Below, piece after piece: positions 16,064 to 24,816 of a stretch of DNA of 36,356 bases. The stretch covers positions 1-36,356 of the forward strand of contig DCWI01000076.1 in assembly GCA_002328825.1 (NCBI GenBank). The letters run 5' to 3'. This DNA comes from Nitrospiraceae bacterium UBA2166 (lineage in GTDB: Bacteria; Nitrospirota; Nitrospiria; Nitrospirales; UBA2166). Below the pieces are notes generated by a model. It did no database searches, was not told the DNA's origin, and saw only the letters and a program-made list of their open reading frames with translations. A program made the position numbers and the translations under genes. Each line of letters opens with the position of its first letter. The stretch's first letter is position 1.

Positions 16064-16830
16064 AAGTAGTAATTTTGTGTGGAGGGTTTGGGACTCGTCT
16101 ACAAGAAGAAACTGACGTGAGACCAAAACCCATGGTTGAGATAGGGAGAAAACCAATTCTGTGGCATATCATGAAAGGGTATGAGACTCAAGGTTTCAAG
16201 GAGTTTGTTATCGCTTTAGGCTACAAAGGAGAGATAATTAAGGAATATTTTGTGAATTATCGGTATCAGTTTGGAGATATGACGATTCGGTTAAAATCCG
16301 GTGACATTACCGTATCCAATGATGGATGTGAGGATTGGACTGTGCACCTGCTGGATACCGGTTTGCATACTAAGACCGGTGGACGGGTAAAACAATCTGC
16401 TCAGTATGTAGGGCACGAAACGTTCATGATGACCTATGGAGATGGAGTATCGAACGTCAATACTCAGCACTTGCTTGAATTTCACCGAAGCCATGGTCGT
16501 CTTGCGACGGTGACTGCGGTGCGTCCACCTGCCCGTTTTGGAGGGATCAGTTTGGATGGGGATCGCGTCGTGAGCTTTGAAGAAAAGCCTCAAATGGGTG
16601 ATGGTTGGATCAATGGGGGATTTTTTGTGTTTGAACCCGGCGTGGCTCAATATATCGAGAAGGATGATACGATTTTTGAGCGTGAACCTCTTGAACGGTT
16701 AGCCGATGATGGGCAGCTGATTGCGTATCGACACGAAGGTTTTTGGCAATGTATGGACACGCTTCGAGACGTTCGTTTGCTTGAGACTCTCTGGCAACAA
16801 GGAGAAGCGCTATGGAAGAATTGGAAATGA
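16060..16830 (+). CDS. rfbF: glucose-1-phosphate cytidylyltransferase
   Basis: This 256-aa protein matches RfbF/DdhA almost throughout: VILCGGFGTRLQEETDVRPKP at the N-terminus, GRKPILWHIMKGY, FVIALGYKGEIIKEYF, DTGLHTKTGGRVK, MMTYGDGVSNV with the metal-binding Asp, and INGGFFVFEPG. It converts CTP and glucose-1-phosphate to CDP-glucose, the first step of CDP-linked deoxysugar synthesis. The start is GTG, fixed by homology, since MKVVILCGG is the normal beginning. The adjacent RfbG, RmlC-like and RmlD-like genes supply the later steps. Confidence 0.93.
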   Translation: MKVVILCGGFGTRLQEETDVRPKPMVEIGRKPILWHIMKGYETQGFKEFVIALGYKGEIIKEYFVNYRYQFGDMTIRLKSGDITVSNDGCEDWTVHLLDTGLHTKTGGRVKQSAQYVGHETFMMTYGDGVSNVNTQHLLEFHRSHGRLATVTAVRPPARFGGISLDGDRVVSFEEKPQMGDGWINGGFFVFEPGVAQYIEKDDTIFEREPLERLADDGQLIAYRHEGFWQCMDTLRDVRLLETLWQQGEALWKNWK

Positions 16831-16846
16831 TCGTGAGTACTAGTCA

Positions 16847-17836
16847 ATGAATCGTGAATTTTGGAAAGGACGGAGAGTGTTTGTTTCAGGTGGAACTGGA
16901 ATGGTTGGTTCCTGGTTAGTCAAACACTTGCTCAGTCTCGATGCTTGGGTGGTTGTATTGGTGCGTGATGAAGATCCGCAGTCTGAACTCTACCGCAGCC
17001 ACGATATTCGGAGAGTATCTGTAGTCAATGGGGCGCTCGAAGAGTATTTAATACTTGAGCGAGTGATCAATGAATATGATATTGAAACTGTATTTCATCT
17101 CGGAGCCCAGACCATTGTAGGGGCTGCGTATCGATCGCCATTGCAGACATTTGAGGCCAATATCCGGGGGACATACAATCTTTTGGAAGCTTGTCGGGTT
17201 CATGGTGATCGTGTGAGGCGAGTGATAATTGCTTCTAGCGACAAAGCTTACGGTGAGCAGGTTGCGCTTCCATATACGGAAGCGCTGTCTCTCAACGGGA
17301 GATATCCTTATGAAGTTTCAAAGAGTTGCGCTGATTATCTTGCGCAGTCCTATCATCATACCTATCAGGTTCCTGTCGCGATTGCGCGGTGTGGAAATGT
17401 GTATGGAGGAGGGGATCTCAATTGGAGTCGAATCGTTCCTGGAACAATTCGAGCATTGCTCCGCGGAAAATCCCCTGTCATTCGAAGTGATGGCACCTAT
17501 GTGCGGGATTTAATCTTTGTGAAGGACACGGTTCGTGCGTATATGAGAATGGCAGAATGTCTTGGAAGTGAACAGGTAAATGGGGAGGCTTTCAACTTTA
17601 GCAATGAATCGCCATTGAATATGAGAGAACTCGTCACCATGCTCCAGGAACTTATGCAGTGTACACACATTGAATTGGATATACGAAATGATGTGAAAGG
17701 GGAAATACATTCACAGCATCTCTCGGCAGAAAAAGCTAAACGTGTTTTAGCGTGGGAGCCAGGTTTTACACTTAAAGAGGGTCTCCGGGAGACGATTGAT
17801 TGGTATCGGAAGTACTACGCAGAGGATGTGTCATGA
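16847..17836 (+). CDS. rfbG: CDP-glucose 4,6-dehydratase (RfbG-type SDR)
   Basis: This 329-aa extended SDR has SGGTGMVGSWLVKHL as the NAD-binding motif, FHLGAQTIVGAAYRSPLQTFEANIRGT (typical of RfbG), ASSDKAYG, and the catalytic YxxxK as YPYEVSK near residue 154. RCGNVYGGGDLNWSRIVPG is a strong RfbG marker. It makes CDP-4-keto-6-deoxyglucose from the product of the preceding gene. It is about 30 residues shorter than the usual 355-360 aa RfbG but has all core motifs. Its stop overlaps the next ATG by 4 bp. Confidence 0.88.
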   Translation: MNREFWKGRRVFVSGGTGMVGSWLVKHLLSLDAWVVVLVRDEDPQSELYRSHDIRRVSVVNGALEEYLILERVINEYDIETVFHLGAQTIVGAAYRSPLQTFEANIRGTYNLLEACRVHGDRVRRVIIASSDKAYGEQVALPYTEALSLNGRYPYEVSKSCADYLAQSYHHTYQVPVAIARCGNVYGGGDLNWSRIVPGTIRALLRGKSPVIRSDGTYVRDLIFVKDTVRAYMRMAECLGSEQVNGEAFNFSNESPLNMRELVTMLQELMQCTHIELDIRNDVKGEIHSQHLSAEKAKRVLAWEPGFTLKEGLRETIDWYRKYYAEDVS

Positions 17837-18282
17837 TTGATGGAGTACTAATTCACCCGCTCGCGCAGTTCCCAGACGAGCGAGGTACGGTAATGCACAT
17901 GTTGCGGTGTGATGATTCACACTTTCAGAAGTTTGGGGAAATCTATTTCTCGACAGTGTATCCGGGAGTCATCAAGGGATGGCACCTTCATAAGGAGATG
18001 ACCCTGAATTATGCCGTTGTTTCTGGAATGATCAAGCTCGTGTTGTACGATGATCGGCCGACATCATCCACGAAGATGGAGGTGAATGAATTGTTCATTG
18101 GCGAATCTAACTATGTGTTGATCAGAATTCCATCTGGTGTATGGAATGGTTTTAAGGGGGTAGGTGTGACCCCTGCAGTGGTTGCAAATTGCTCTACGCT
18201 TCCATATGACACGAACGAGATTGTGCGTCGTGATCCTTTTGATCCCACGATCCCATATGATTGGGAGTTGAAACATCAGTGA
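17833..18282 (+). CDS. RmlC-like (3,5-epimerase family) cupin
   Basis: This 149-aa protein belongs to the dTDP-4-dehydrorhamnose 3,5-epimerase family. VIKGWHLHKEMTLNYAVVSG and KLVLYDDRP form the cupin core with the catalytic-type His, and RIPSGVWNGFKGVG and YDTNEIVRRDPFDPTIPYDW complete the pattern. ATG 17833 overlaps the RfbG stop (ATGA), so I prefer it to an in-frame GTG 33 bp upstream inside rfbG. The position directly after CDP-glucose 4,6-dehydratase predicts epimerisation at C3 and/or C5 of CDP-4-keto-6-deoxyglucose. It is shorter than classical RmlC (about 180 aa). Confidence 0.83.
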   Translation: MIDGVLIHPLAQFPDERGTVMHMLRCDDSHFQKFGEIYFSTVYPGVIKGWHLHKEMTLNYAVVSGMIKLVLYDDRPTSSTKMEVNELFIGESNYVLIRIPSGVWNGFKGVGVTPAVVANCSTLPYDTNEIVRRDPFDPTIPYDWELKHQ

Positions 18283-19145
18283 AGCAGAAGATACTGATTG
18301 CGGGCGGAGGAGGGATGTTGGCATGGGATTTTGACCGCATTGCGGTCAAACATGGGTATGATGCTCTTTCCGTCTCGCATGGGGAGATGAATATTACAGA
18401 TCCATCGTCTGTTTGGACCGTGATTAAGAGTTTTAACCCCGATTATGTCGTCAACGCTGCAGGCATAGACGTTGATGCTTGCGAAATTAATCCGAGTGAT
18501 GGATATCGAGCCCATACGTGGGCTGCAACTGTACTTGCACAGGCTTGTGAACGTATCAATGCTACCTTTGTCTATGTGAGTTCCTGCGGACTTTTTGGTG
18601 ATGACCTCACCTTCTATTCTGAATATGATCCAGTTGTTCTTAAAACAAAATATGCGCGGTCAAAACACCTAGGGGAATTAGAGGCGCAGCAACATTGTCA
18701 ACGAGTATTTGTGGTGAGATGTGGCTGGTTATTTGGTGGCATGCCTAGCCATCGACGAAATTTTGTATTTCAGCGCATTAAGGAAGCACAGCAAAACACG
18801 GTGATCAACAGTGCAGGTGACAAATACGGCAGTCCTACATTGACCAGTGACCTAGCCGAAAAAATGATCACCTTGCTCTCTACTGATTTATATGGAACAT
18901 ACCATATCTCAAATGCGGAAGGGTGTTCCCGTTACGAGTACACAGCCTATATTCTTCACTCTGTTGGTTTGACGACTCACGTCGAAAAAGTTGATTCCTC
19001 TGCATTCCCGCGCCCCGCTTCAACTCCAGATTCTGAAATGCTTGAAAACCAGAATCTAAAATTTGCCAATATTGATATATTGGGGCCTTGGCAAGAGGCG
19101 ATCGAACGATACGTTGCCTCCCTTAAGAAGGACGTGTGCGTCTGA
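18279..19145 (+). CDS. RmlD-like NDP-4-keto-6-deoxyhexose reductase
   Basis: This 288-aa SDR has KILIAGGGGMLAWDF at its N-terminus, NITDPSSVWTVIKSFNPDYVVNAAG (an RmlD hallmark), VYVSSCGLFG, catalytic YARSKHLGE (YxxxK), and GDKYGSPTLTSDLA matching the RmlD substrate-binding segment. GTG 18279 overlaps the preceding stop (GTGA) and is preferred over TTG 18261 inside the epimerase gene. It likely reduces the C4 keto group after epimerisation, giving a CDP-6-deoxyhexose. This resembles the Yersinia 6-deoxy-L-altrose route in gene order, but the final stereochemistry cannot be told. Confidence 0.83.
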   Translation: MKQKILIAGGGGMLAWDFDRIAVKHGYDALSVSHGEMNITDPSSVWTVIKSFNPDYVVNAAGIDVDACEINPSDGYRAHTWAATVLAQACERINATFVYVSSCGLFGDDLTFYSEYDPVVLKTKYARSKHLGELEAQQHCQRVFVVRCGWLFGGMPSHRRNFVFQRIKEAQQNTVINSAGDKYGSPTLTSDLAEKMITLLSTDLYGTYHISNAEGCSRYEYTAYILHSVGLTTHVEKVDSSAFPRPASTPDSEMLENQNLKFANIDILGPWQEAIERYVASLKKDVCV

Positions 19146-20242
19146 TGCCTGCTGTAAGTGTTCTCATGACCGTATATAACGGAGAGGAGTTTGTAGCTCA
19201 GACGATCGACAGTATTCTGAGTCAAACGTTCGGGGATTTTGAGTTCGTCATAGTTGATAACGCTAGCACTGATGATTCTCTGAAGATTGTAGAGTCGTTT
19301 GATGACTCACGTATTCGGCTTGTACGGAATGTCGAAAACCTTGGGCAAACGAAGTCGCTTAATATTGGACTTCATCAAAGCTGTGGTAAATATATTGCTC
19401 GCATTGACGCAGATGATCTCGCATTTCGACAGCGCCTTGCGATGCAGGTTCTGTTTCTCGATGCGCATCCAGAAGTTGCGGTTGTTGGGAGCCATGTGCA
19501 TTTGATTGATTCTGATGGTCAATATTTGTACACTCAGCTGTTTCCTGTAGAATCTCAAGATGTATTGTGGATGAGTCTTTTTACTACCCCATTGGCTCAT
19601 TCTGCGGTTGTGATGAGGCGTGATGTTGTGTGTGAGGTCGGCGGGTATGATGAAAATTTGATTCGAGCACAGGATTACGCGTTGTGGTCAAAGCTCATCA
19701 ATAACGGGCACCTGGTTACAAATCTTTCTGAACCGCTTGTGTCTATTAGGGTGCATAATGATCGTAATTGGACGAAATCCAATATAGGGAATGCAGGTGT
19801 GGAGGCCTCAGTAGTGATGAGGCACAATATCAAAACTAGAGTTGGTATGGATATAAGCCCTGAAGATGGGGAGAGCATGTATTGGCTTGTAGGCCATTTT
19901 GAAGGGGCATGGCGCAGTGATGAGGACTTGTCGAGGCATCAGATATTGGCCACTCTACGTGTGCTTCACTCTATTGCACATGCATTTCGAATTCAAGTAA
20001 ATCGCCAGTCATTTTTTTATATTCGAATGCTCATCCGAATTGGATTATTTCGTGCGAGGGTTCCTTTTTTTACTCGTGTTGCAATTGTAGTCAAGGCCTT
20101 GTATTTGATGTGTTCTCCAGAGACAGTTCCAAGTGTGGTTGTATTTGTCCGAGACCGTTGTAGCAGAGCTAGGCTATTTGATCTTATTCGCCTAGTGGCT
20201 ATGACAAGAAGTGTGAGACGCTCTGGTCCTGCTACAAAGTGA
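19145..20242 (+). CDS. GT2 family glycosyltransferase
   Basis: This 365-aa GT-A enzyme has VSVLMTVYNGEEFVAQTIDSILSQTF, VDNASTDDS, and the DxD-type motif ARIDADDLAFRQRL. EVGGYDENLIRAQDYALW is a segment typical of family 2 acceptor/base regions. The C-terminal ~100 residues are basic and hydrophobic and may associate with the membrane. ATG 19145 overlaps the upstream stop by 1 bp (TGATG). An in-frame GTG 9 bp earlier is less attractive. Being coupled to the CDP-sugar genes, it may use that donor. The interval 20243-20400 downstream holds no gene. Confidence 0.87.
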   Translation: MPAVSVLMTVYNGEEFVAQTIDSILSQTFGDFEFVIVDNASTDDSLKIVESFDDSRIRLVRNVENLGQTKSLNIGLHQSCGKYIARIDADDLAFRQRLAMQVLFLDAHPEVAVVGSHVHLIDSDGQYLYTQLFPVESQDVLWMSLFTTPLAHSAVVMRRDVVCEVGGYDENLIRAQDYALWSKLINNGHLVTNLSEPLVSIRVHNDRNWTKSNIGNAGVEASVVMRHNIKTRVGMDISPEDGESMYWLVGHFEGAWRSDEDLSRHQILATLRVLHSIAHAFRIQVNRQSFFYIRMLIRIGLFRARVPFFTRVAIVVKALYLMCSPETVPSVVVFVRDRCSRARLFDLIRLVAMTRSVRRSGPATK

Positions 20243-20400
20243 TTCCCAATGAGTCCGGTGTTAGGGAATAGGGTAAAAAATGAACTAACCAGGTAGTTGT
20301 TTCGTTTCCGAACAAAACTTGCTTTTCTCTCTACTGCCTATCGTTAATCATACGACTTTACGTTTATCTATCCATCTTGCACAGGCTGGCGCAGTAATTT

Positions 20401-20423
20401 CTTGTGGACCTAGCGTCCACAAG
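20401..20423 (+). terminator. perfect 9-bp stem-loop, possible terminator
   Basis: CTTGTGGAC and GTCCACAAG form a perfect 9-bp stem with a 5-nt loop. After a TGTAGGG spacer comes TTTTT. It lies 158 bp after the first GT2 stop and 37 bp before the second GT2 start. The U-run is offset by 7 nt, so it is either an imperfect intrinsic terminator or attenuator, or a protein-binding palindrome. Confidence 0.45.
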
Positions 20424-20460
20424 TGTAGGGTTTTTGCTAAAAGGTATTCGGTGCGTGAGA

Positions 20461-21474
20461 ATGAAACATTCAGTCATTATTCCTTTATACAATAAAGAGA
20501 GATACGTTAGACGCGCTATTGAATCTTTGTTGGTGCAGACAAAAAAACCGTACGAAATCATTATTGTGGATGATTGTAGTACGGACAATAGCCTAGTAGC
20601 AGTGACAGATACGCTTCACAGTAATCAATATCTTTGTCGGAATATCACGATTCGCCTCATCAAGATGGCAAGCAATCAAGGCCCAGGAATAGCCCGTAAT
20701 CGGGGACTTGATGTTGTTCAAGGAGAGTATGTCTCGTGTTTGGACGCTGATGATCGATACGATGCCTCTTATCTACAGCGTGCGGACGAAGTGATAAGAA
20801 AATGGGGTGTAGATGTGTTATTTGTTGGGTTGTATTATGAAGATAGTGGCGTTGTGTGGCCATGCGCGAAAGGAGTTGGTGAATTTGAAACAGAAAAAGA
20901 GAAGGGCGTATATGCAATATTGCATCCTACCCGATCGTTTGTCAGAGGAGATATAGTGCCAGGAGGGGGGAATGTGATTTGCCGCAAACAGGTGATTGCA
21001 GAGATTAGGTATGATGATACAACACGTGCCTATGAAGATGTCGATTTCTGGGATCGTGTGTTAAGAAGTTCTACGCAGGGAATGAAATTGAATATATATA
21101 CTATTGTGGATTCACTCTTATATGTTTCTGAAGTACGAGGGAGCCTTTCTCGGCGAAAAATAAGTGACGTTTCGGAGATGAGTTCTCCTGCCATAGTTAC
21201 ACGCTTGTCGGGTTGTCGAGACATGGATGACATCAGGTTTAGGAAAATTGTTTGTATGCGATGGTTTTTTAGTTCTCTCATGCAGCTTGTTGGGGTGAGG
21301 CAACGGATTAGTTTTGTTGTAAAGTTTAGACGGATGATTATTGAGAACCTTACGTGGAATAGATACTTTTTTGGTGCTCTGCTTTGTATGTTGTTTGGTT
21401 CAGTATTGGCTGAGGTTGTTGGGGAAGGGTATAAGCGACTGTATTACAGTAGAGTATCTCGGTCGTCGATTTGA
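20461..21474 (+). CDS. GT2 family glycosyltransferase
   Basis: This 337-aa GT-A enzyme has HSVIIPLYNKERYVRRAIESLL, IIVDDCSTDNS, NQGPGIARNRGLDVVQGEY, and the DxD-type CLDADDRYD. YEDVDFWDRVL supplies the usual conserved acidic residues. ATG 20461 begins directly at the family's canonical N-terminus, so I reject GTG 20404, which would add 19 unrelated residues encoded within the stem-loop. A hydrophobic segment near the C-terminus (ALLCMLFGSVLAEVVG) may anchor the protein. The donor and acceptor are unknown. Confidence 0.86.
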   Translation: MKHSVIIPLYNKERYVRRAIESLLVQTKKPYEIIIVDDCSTDNSLVAVTDTLHSNQYLCRNITIRLIKMASNQGPGIARNRGLDVVQGEYVSCLDADDRYDASYLQRADEVIRKWGVDVLFVGLYYEDSGVVWPCAKGVGEFETEKEKGVYAILHPTRSFVRGDIVPGGGNVICRKQVIAEIRYDDTTRAYEDVDFWDRVLRSSTQGMKLNIYTIVDSLLYVSEVRGSLSRRKISDVSEMSSPAIVTRLSGCRDMDDIRFRKIVCMRWFFSSLMQLVGVRQRISFVVKFRRMIIENLTWNRYFFGALLCMLFGSVLAEVVGEGYKRLYYSRVSRSSI

Positions 21475-21502
21475 ATATGTCATTTCTCACTGAAGGGTTA
21501 TC

Positions 21503-22780
21503 ATGATTTCTGCCATGATGCAGCCTGTACATGTATTTGGGTGGCTGGTGGTGCTTTATAGCTCCTTACCGTTGCTTCTATCTTTGCGTTTTCTGCGGGG
21601 ATCTCATCTGGGCCTCGGTTTTTTTCTTGTGGTTGGGGCACATCATTTTGTCGCGATAGTGAACACATTTGTCATGACGCTTCCTGATGCTGGGGGAGAT
21701 GCAGAGCGATTTCATGGAAGGGCACTTCAAATTGCAAGAGGCCTGAGAGAACTCGAATTCGTAACAGGGTCCGAGGGATACGATAATTTTCTTGGGCTGA
21801 TATATACAACTTTCGGCAGCTCTCGATTTCTAGGATCGGAGGTTTCTATTTTTGCGTTTATGCTTTCTTGCATATTATTTATCAAATTGATGGATACATT
21901 GGGAATTGAATATCGACTAGGTACATTTTTGGTGTCGGGGTTACTTCCGACTCTGCTTATACATACGTCTAACACCATGCGAGAGGCATGGGAAATCCTG
22001 TTTTTTATGGCAGTAATCTATTTTGGGTTGCGTTACCACATTCACCGGCAGTGGAGATATATTTTTTATTCTGTTTTCGCGGGTATGTTATTGGGCATGC
22101 TACATGCAGGATTAGCTGTTGTGGTTTTATTTTCATTGCCTATTATTTTGTTTTGGCCAATTGGGCATCGCAGTTGGGCCAGAGCTTTTATGACGAGGCC
22201 AAAAGCGATTTTTGCGTGTTGTATGCTCGTGATGGCTGTTTCCGTTGGTCTGGCTGAAAAGGCTAATTTAGGGTATGTCGGGTCGCTTCTCCAAGGGGAA
22301 ATTCTTCATGAAGCAACGGGAAACAGGGATAATCGAATGAATACCGGAGCCAGAACAAATGTTGAAGCAGATTTGGAGACTGACACTGTGCATGGGTTTA
22401 GTGGATCAATTGGAATAATTTTTATTCATTACATGTTAGAGCCGTTTCCGTGGAGAGTGCAAAATGCTTTAGATGTATATGCAGCGTGTGAAGGCTATTG
22501 GCGAGTTTTGCTGCTCCTATGTTCTGTGTTGGCGATCCGAAGAGCGCAGGGTCCTATGCGGCAAATAATGGAGTTGTTATTGCTTTTGTATATCACTATG
22601 TCTGTGATGTGGGCTGTTGGTACGGTGAATTATGGTTCGGCTTTGCGACATCACGTAGTTGGCTATTGGATTATTGTTCTTCTGGGATTCCCAGAGTTTA
22701 TGCGACGTATGCGCGTTTTTCTTTTCATGCTTATTTCGAGACAGAGGCAGCTATCATTCAGTATCATAGAGCGATCGTAG
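21503..22780 (+). CDS. polytopic membrane protein, Wzy/EpsG-like O-antigen polymerase candidate
   Basis: The 425-aa protein is strongly hydrophobic with roughly 9-11 predicted membrane segments. There is a polar loop at about residues 255-300 (between the QGEILHEA and DTVHGFSG segments) that could be the large periplasmic loop. The sequence is not conserved enough to name a family with certainty. GAAGGG precedes the ATG. Sitting among glycosyltransferases, with no other polymerase in the window, it is the best candidate for Wzy-type repeat-unit polymerisation at the inner membrane. A flippase role is less likely given the topology. Confidence 0.6.
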   Translation: MISAMMQPVHVFGWLVVLYSSLPLLLSLRFLRGSHLGLGFFLVVGAHHFVAIVNTFVMTLPDAGGDAERFHGRALQIARGLRELEFVTGSEGYDNFLGLIYTTFGSSRFLGSEVSIFAFMLSCILFIKLMDTLGIEYRLGTFLVSGLLPTLLIHTSNTMREAWEILFFMAVIYFGLRYHIHRQWRYIFYSVFAGMLLGMLHAGLAVVVLFSLPIILFWPIGHRSWARAFMTRPKAIFACCMLVMAVSVGLAEKANLGYVGSLLQGEILHEATGNRDNRMNTGARTNVEADLETDTVHGFSGSIGIIFIHYMLEPFPWRVQNALDVYAACEGYWRVLLLLCSVLAIRRAQGPMRQIMELLLLLYITMSVMWAVGTVNYGSALRHHVVGYWIIVLLGFPEFMRRMRVFLFMLISRQRQLSFSIIERS

Positions 22781-22860
22781 GCTATTGTCTGTATCACGGA
22801 ATATCGATGAACGAGAATGCTCCTTTGTTCTGATGAGCAGTGGGATATAAAAAGTAAAAG

Positions 22861-24792
22861 ATGTGTGGATTTGCAGGTTTTCTTGGAGTTGGTACATGCA
22901 ACGAAGATACGTTGCAGCGAATGGCTGCTGCACTTCACCATCGTGGTCCTGATGATCATGGTGTTTGGTATTGCCAAAGATCTGGAATGGGCTTTGCCCA
23001 TTCTCGTCTTTCTATCCTTGACCTTTCACGTGAGGGGCATCAGCCGATGGTATCGTCAAGTGGACGGTATGTGATTGCATTTAATGGAGAAATATACAAT
23101 CACATGTCGCTTCGCGTGGAACTTGAAAAGGATCGTCCTGTGAAAAATTGGCGAGGTCATTCTGACACCGAAACCTTACTAATGGGGTTTGATGTCTGGG
23201 GGATTGAAGGAACGGTTCGGAAATCTGTCGGTATGTTTTCTTTTGGGGTGTGGGACAATGACACACGCACTCTTACTCTTGGGCGGGATCGTTTGGGAGA
23301 GAAGCCTCTCTATTATGGGTGGCAAGATGGGATATTTCTGTTCGGTTCTGAGTTGAAAGCGCTTAAAGCACATCCGGATTTTAAAGCAGAAATTGATCGC
23401 AACGCGTTGGTGGCGTTAATGCGCTACAGCTATATTCCAGAACCGTTATCGATCTATCATGATATCCATAAGCTACTTCCAAGTTCGCTACTTACGGTGA
23501 AGGCGGGTGTGTATAACGAATGCAAGCCATCTTTGTATTGGTCGTTGTTGGATGTGGCATCTCAGGGTTTGCAGAGGCCATTTTTAGGCTCTGACGCTGA
23601 GGCAATTGAATGTCTTGAAGCTAGGCTGTCTGATGCGGTGGCACTTCAACAGATTGCTGATGTGCCTCTTGGGGGGATTTTGTCTGGTGGCATTGATTCG
23701 TCTATGATCGTTTCACTGATGCAGGCACAGGCAAGCCGCCCAATTCAGACTTTCACGATTGGGTTTAGTGATTATCAGTATAATGAAGCTATCCATGCCA
23801 GTGCTGTGGCCAAACATCTTGGAACTGATCACACGGAACTTTATGTAAGCCCGGAAGAGGCGCGTGCTGTTATTCCTCGCCTCCCCGTGCTCTACGACGA
23901 ACCTTTTGCGGATTCGTCCCAAATCCCTACCTTTCTTGTTAGCCAGCTCGCGAGGAGCAGTGTAACTATTGGTTTGTCCGGTGATGGGGGGGATGAGCTT
24001 TTTGGGGGATACAATCGCTATACATGGACGAGAAAAATTCTTAATGTTCCAGTACCACTACGTCAAATGCTGAAAGTTGTGATTGAATCTTTGAGCCCGA
24101 CTCAGTGGGATCGGTTGTATGGTGCTCTGCAGACCGTCTATCCTAGCGCGCCGGAGATGCGTATGTTTGGCGATAAAGCTCACAAGCTTGCGTCAGTGTT
24201 GTCGGCGGTATCTGGTGAAGAGATTTATCAGCATTTAGTGTCAATTTGGTCAGATCCCACAGGACTGATTGTGGGTGAGTATAATGACAAGGCGCTCTCT
24301 CCCATTTGTGAAGAATTGCTTTGTTTTGATGCTCCAGAGTATTGGATGATGGCGCTCGATGCGGTGACATACCTGCCTGGTGATATTCTCTGCAAAATTG
24401 ATCGTGCATCAATGGGAGTGTCACTGGAGACGCGAGTGCCATTTTTGGATCATCGGGTGGTGGAATTTGCTTGGAGCCTTCCTTTGCATATGAAGATTCG
24501 TAATGGTAAAGGGAAGTGGCTCTTGCGGCAACTCCTTCACAAGTATGTACCTAATGAACTGACGGAACGGCCAAAAATGGGGTTTGGTGTGCCTATTGGT
24601 ACTTGGTTACGCGGGCCGTTGCGTGAATGGGCAGAAGATTTGTTGGATGATTCGGTTCTGAAAAAGAATGGTTTTTTCAATCCAGTACCTATCAGAAAGA
24701 AATGGGCTGAACATCTTAGTGGTCATCGTAATTGGCAATATCATTTGTGGAATGTGCTAATGTTTCAAGCGTGGCTGATGGAGCAAGGCTAA
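22861..24792 (+). CDS. asnB: AsnB-type glutamine-dependent amidotransferase (asparagine synthase family)
   Basis: This 643-aa protein starts MCGFAGFLG, so Cys2 is the N-terminal glutaminase nucleophile. It also has HHRGPDDHG, RLSILDLS and FNGEIYNH. The synthetase domain has PLGGILSGGIDSSMI (PP-loop, near residue 275) and IGLSGDGGDELFGGYNRY. Length and motifs are complete. In O-antigen loci, related proteins (WbpS type) amidate uronic-acid residues rather than make free asparagine, and the location here suggests that role. No uronate dehydrogenase is in the window, so this cannot be confirmed. Confidence 0.88.
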   Translation: MCGFAGFLGVGTCNEDTLQRMAAALHHRGPDDHGVWYCQRSGMGFAHSRLSILDLSREGHQPMVSSSGRYVIAFNGEIYNHMSLRVELEKDRPVKNWRGHSDTETLLMGFDVWGIEGTVRKSVGMFSFGVWDNDTRTLTLGRDRLGEKPLYYGWQDGIFLFGSELKALKAHPDFKAEIDRNALVALMRYSYIPEPLSIYHDIHKLLPSSLLTVKAGVYNECKPSLYWSLLDVASQGLQRPFLGSDAEAIECLEARLSDAVALQQIADVPLGGILSGGIDSSMIVSLMQAQASRPIQTFTIGFSDYQYNEAIHASAVAKHLGTDHTELYVSPEEARAVIPRLPVLYDEPFADSSQIPTFLVSQLARSSVTIGLSGDGGDELFGGYNRYTWTRKILNVPVPLRQMLKVVIESLSPTQWDRLYGALQTVYPSAPEMRMFGDKAHKLASVLSAVSGEEIYQHLVSIWSDPTGLIVGEYNDKALSPICEELLCFDAPEYWMMALDAVTYLPGDILCKIDRASMGVSLETRVPFLDHRVVEFAWSLPLHMKIRNGKGKWLLRQLLHKYVPNELTERPKMGFGVPIGTWLRGPLREWAEDLLDDSVLKKNGFFNPVPIRKKWAEHLSGHRNWQYHLWNVLMFQAWLMEQG

Positions 24793-24816
24793 TCAAAACA
24801 AGAGAGTGCTGATTTC

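Noticed and set aside
17800..17832. Upstream GTG start for the RmlC-like gene
   Set aside because: It would extend the protein by 11 residues within rfbG. The ATGA overlap at 17833 and the family N-terminus fit better.
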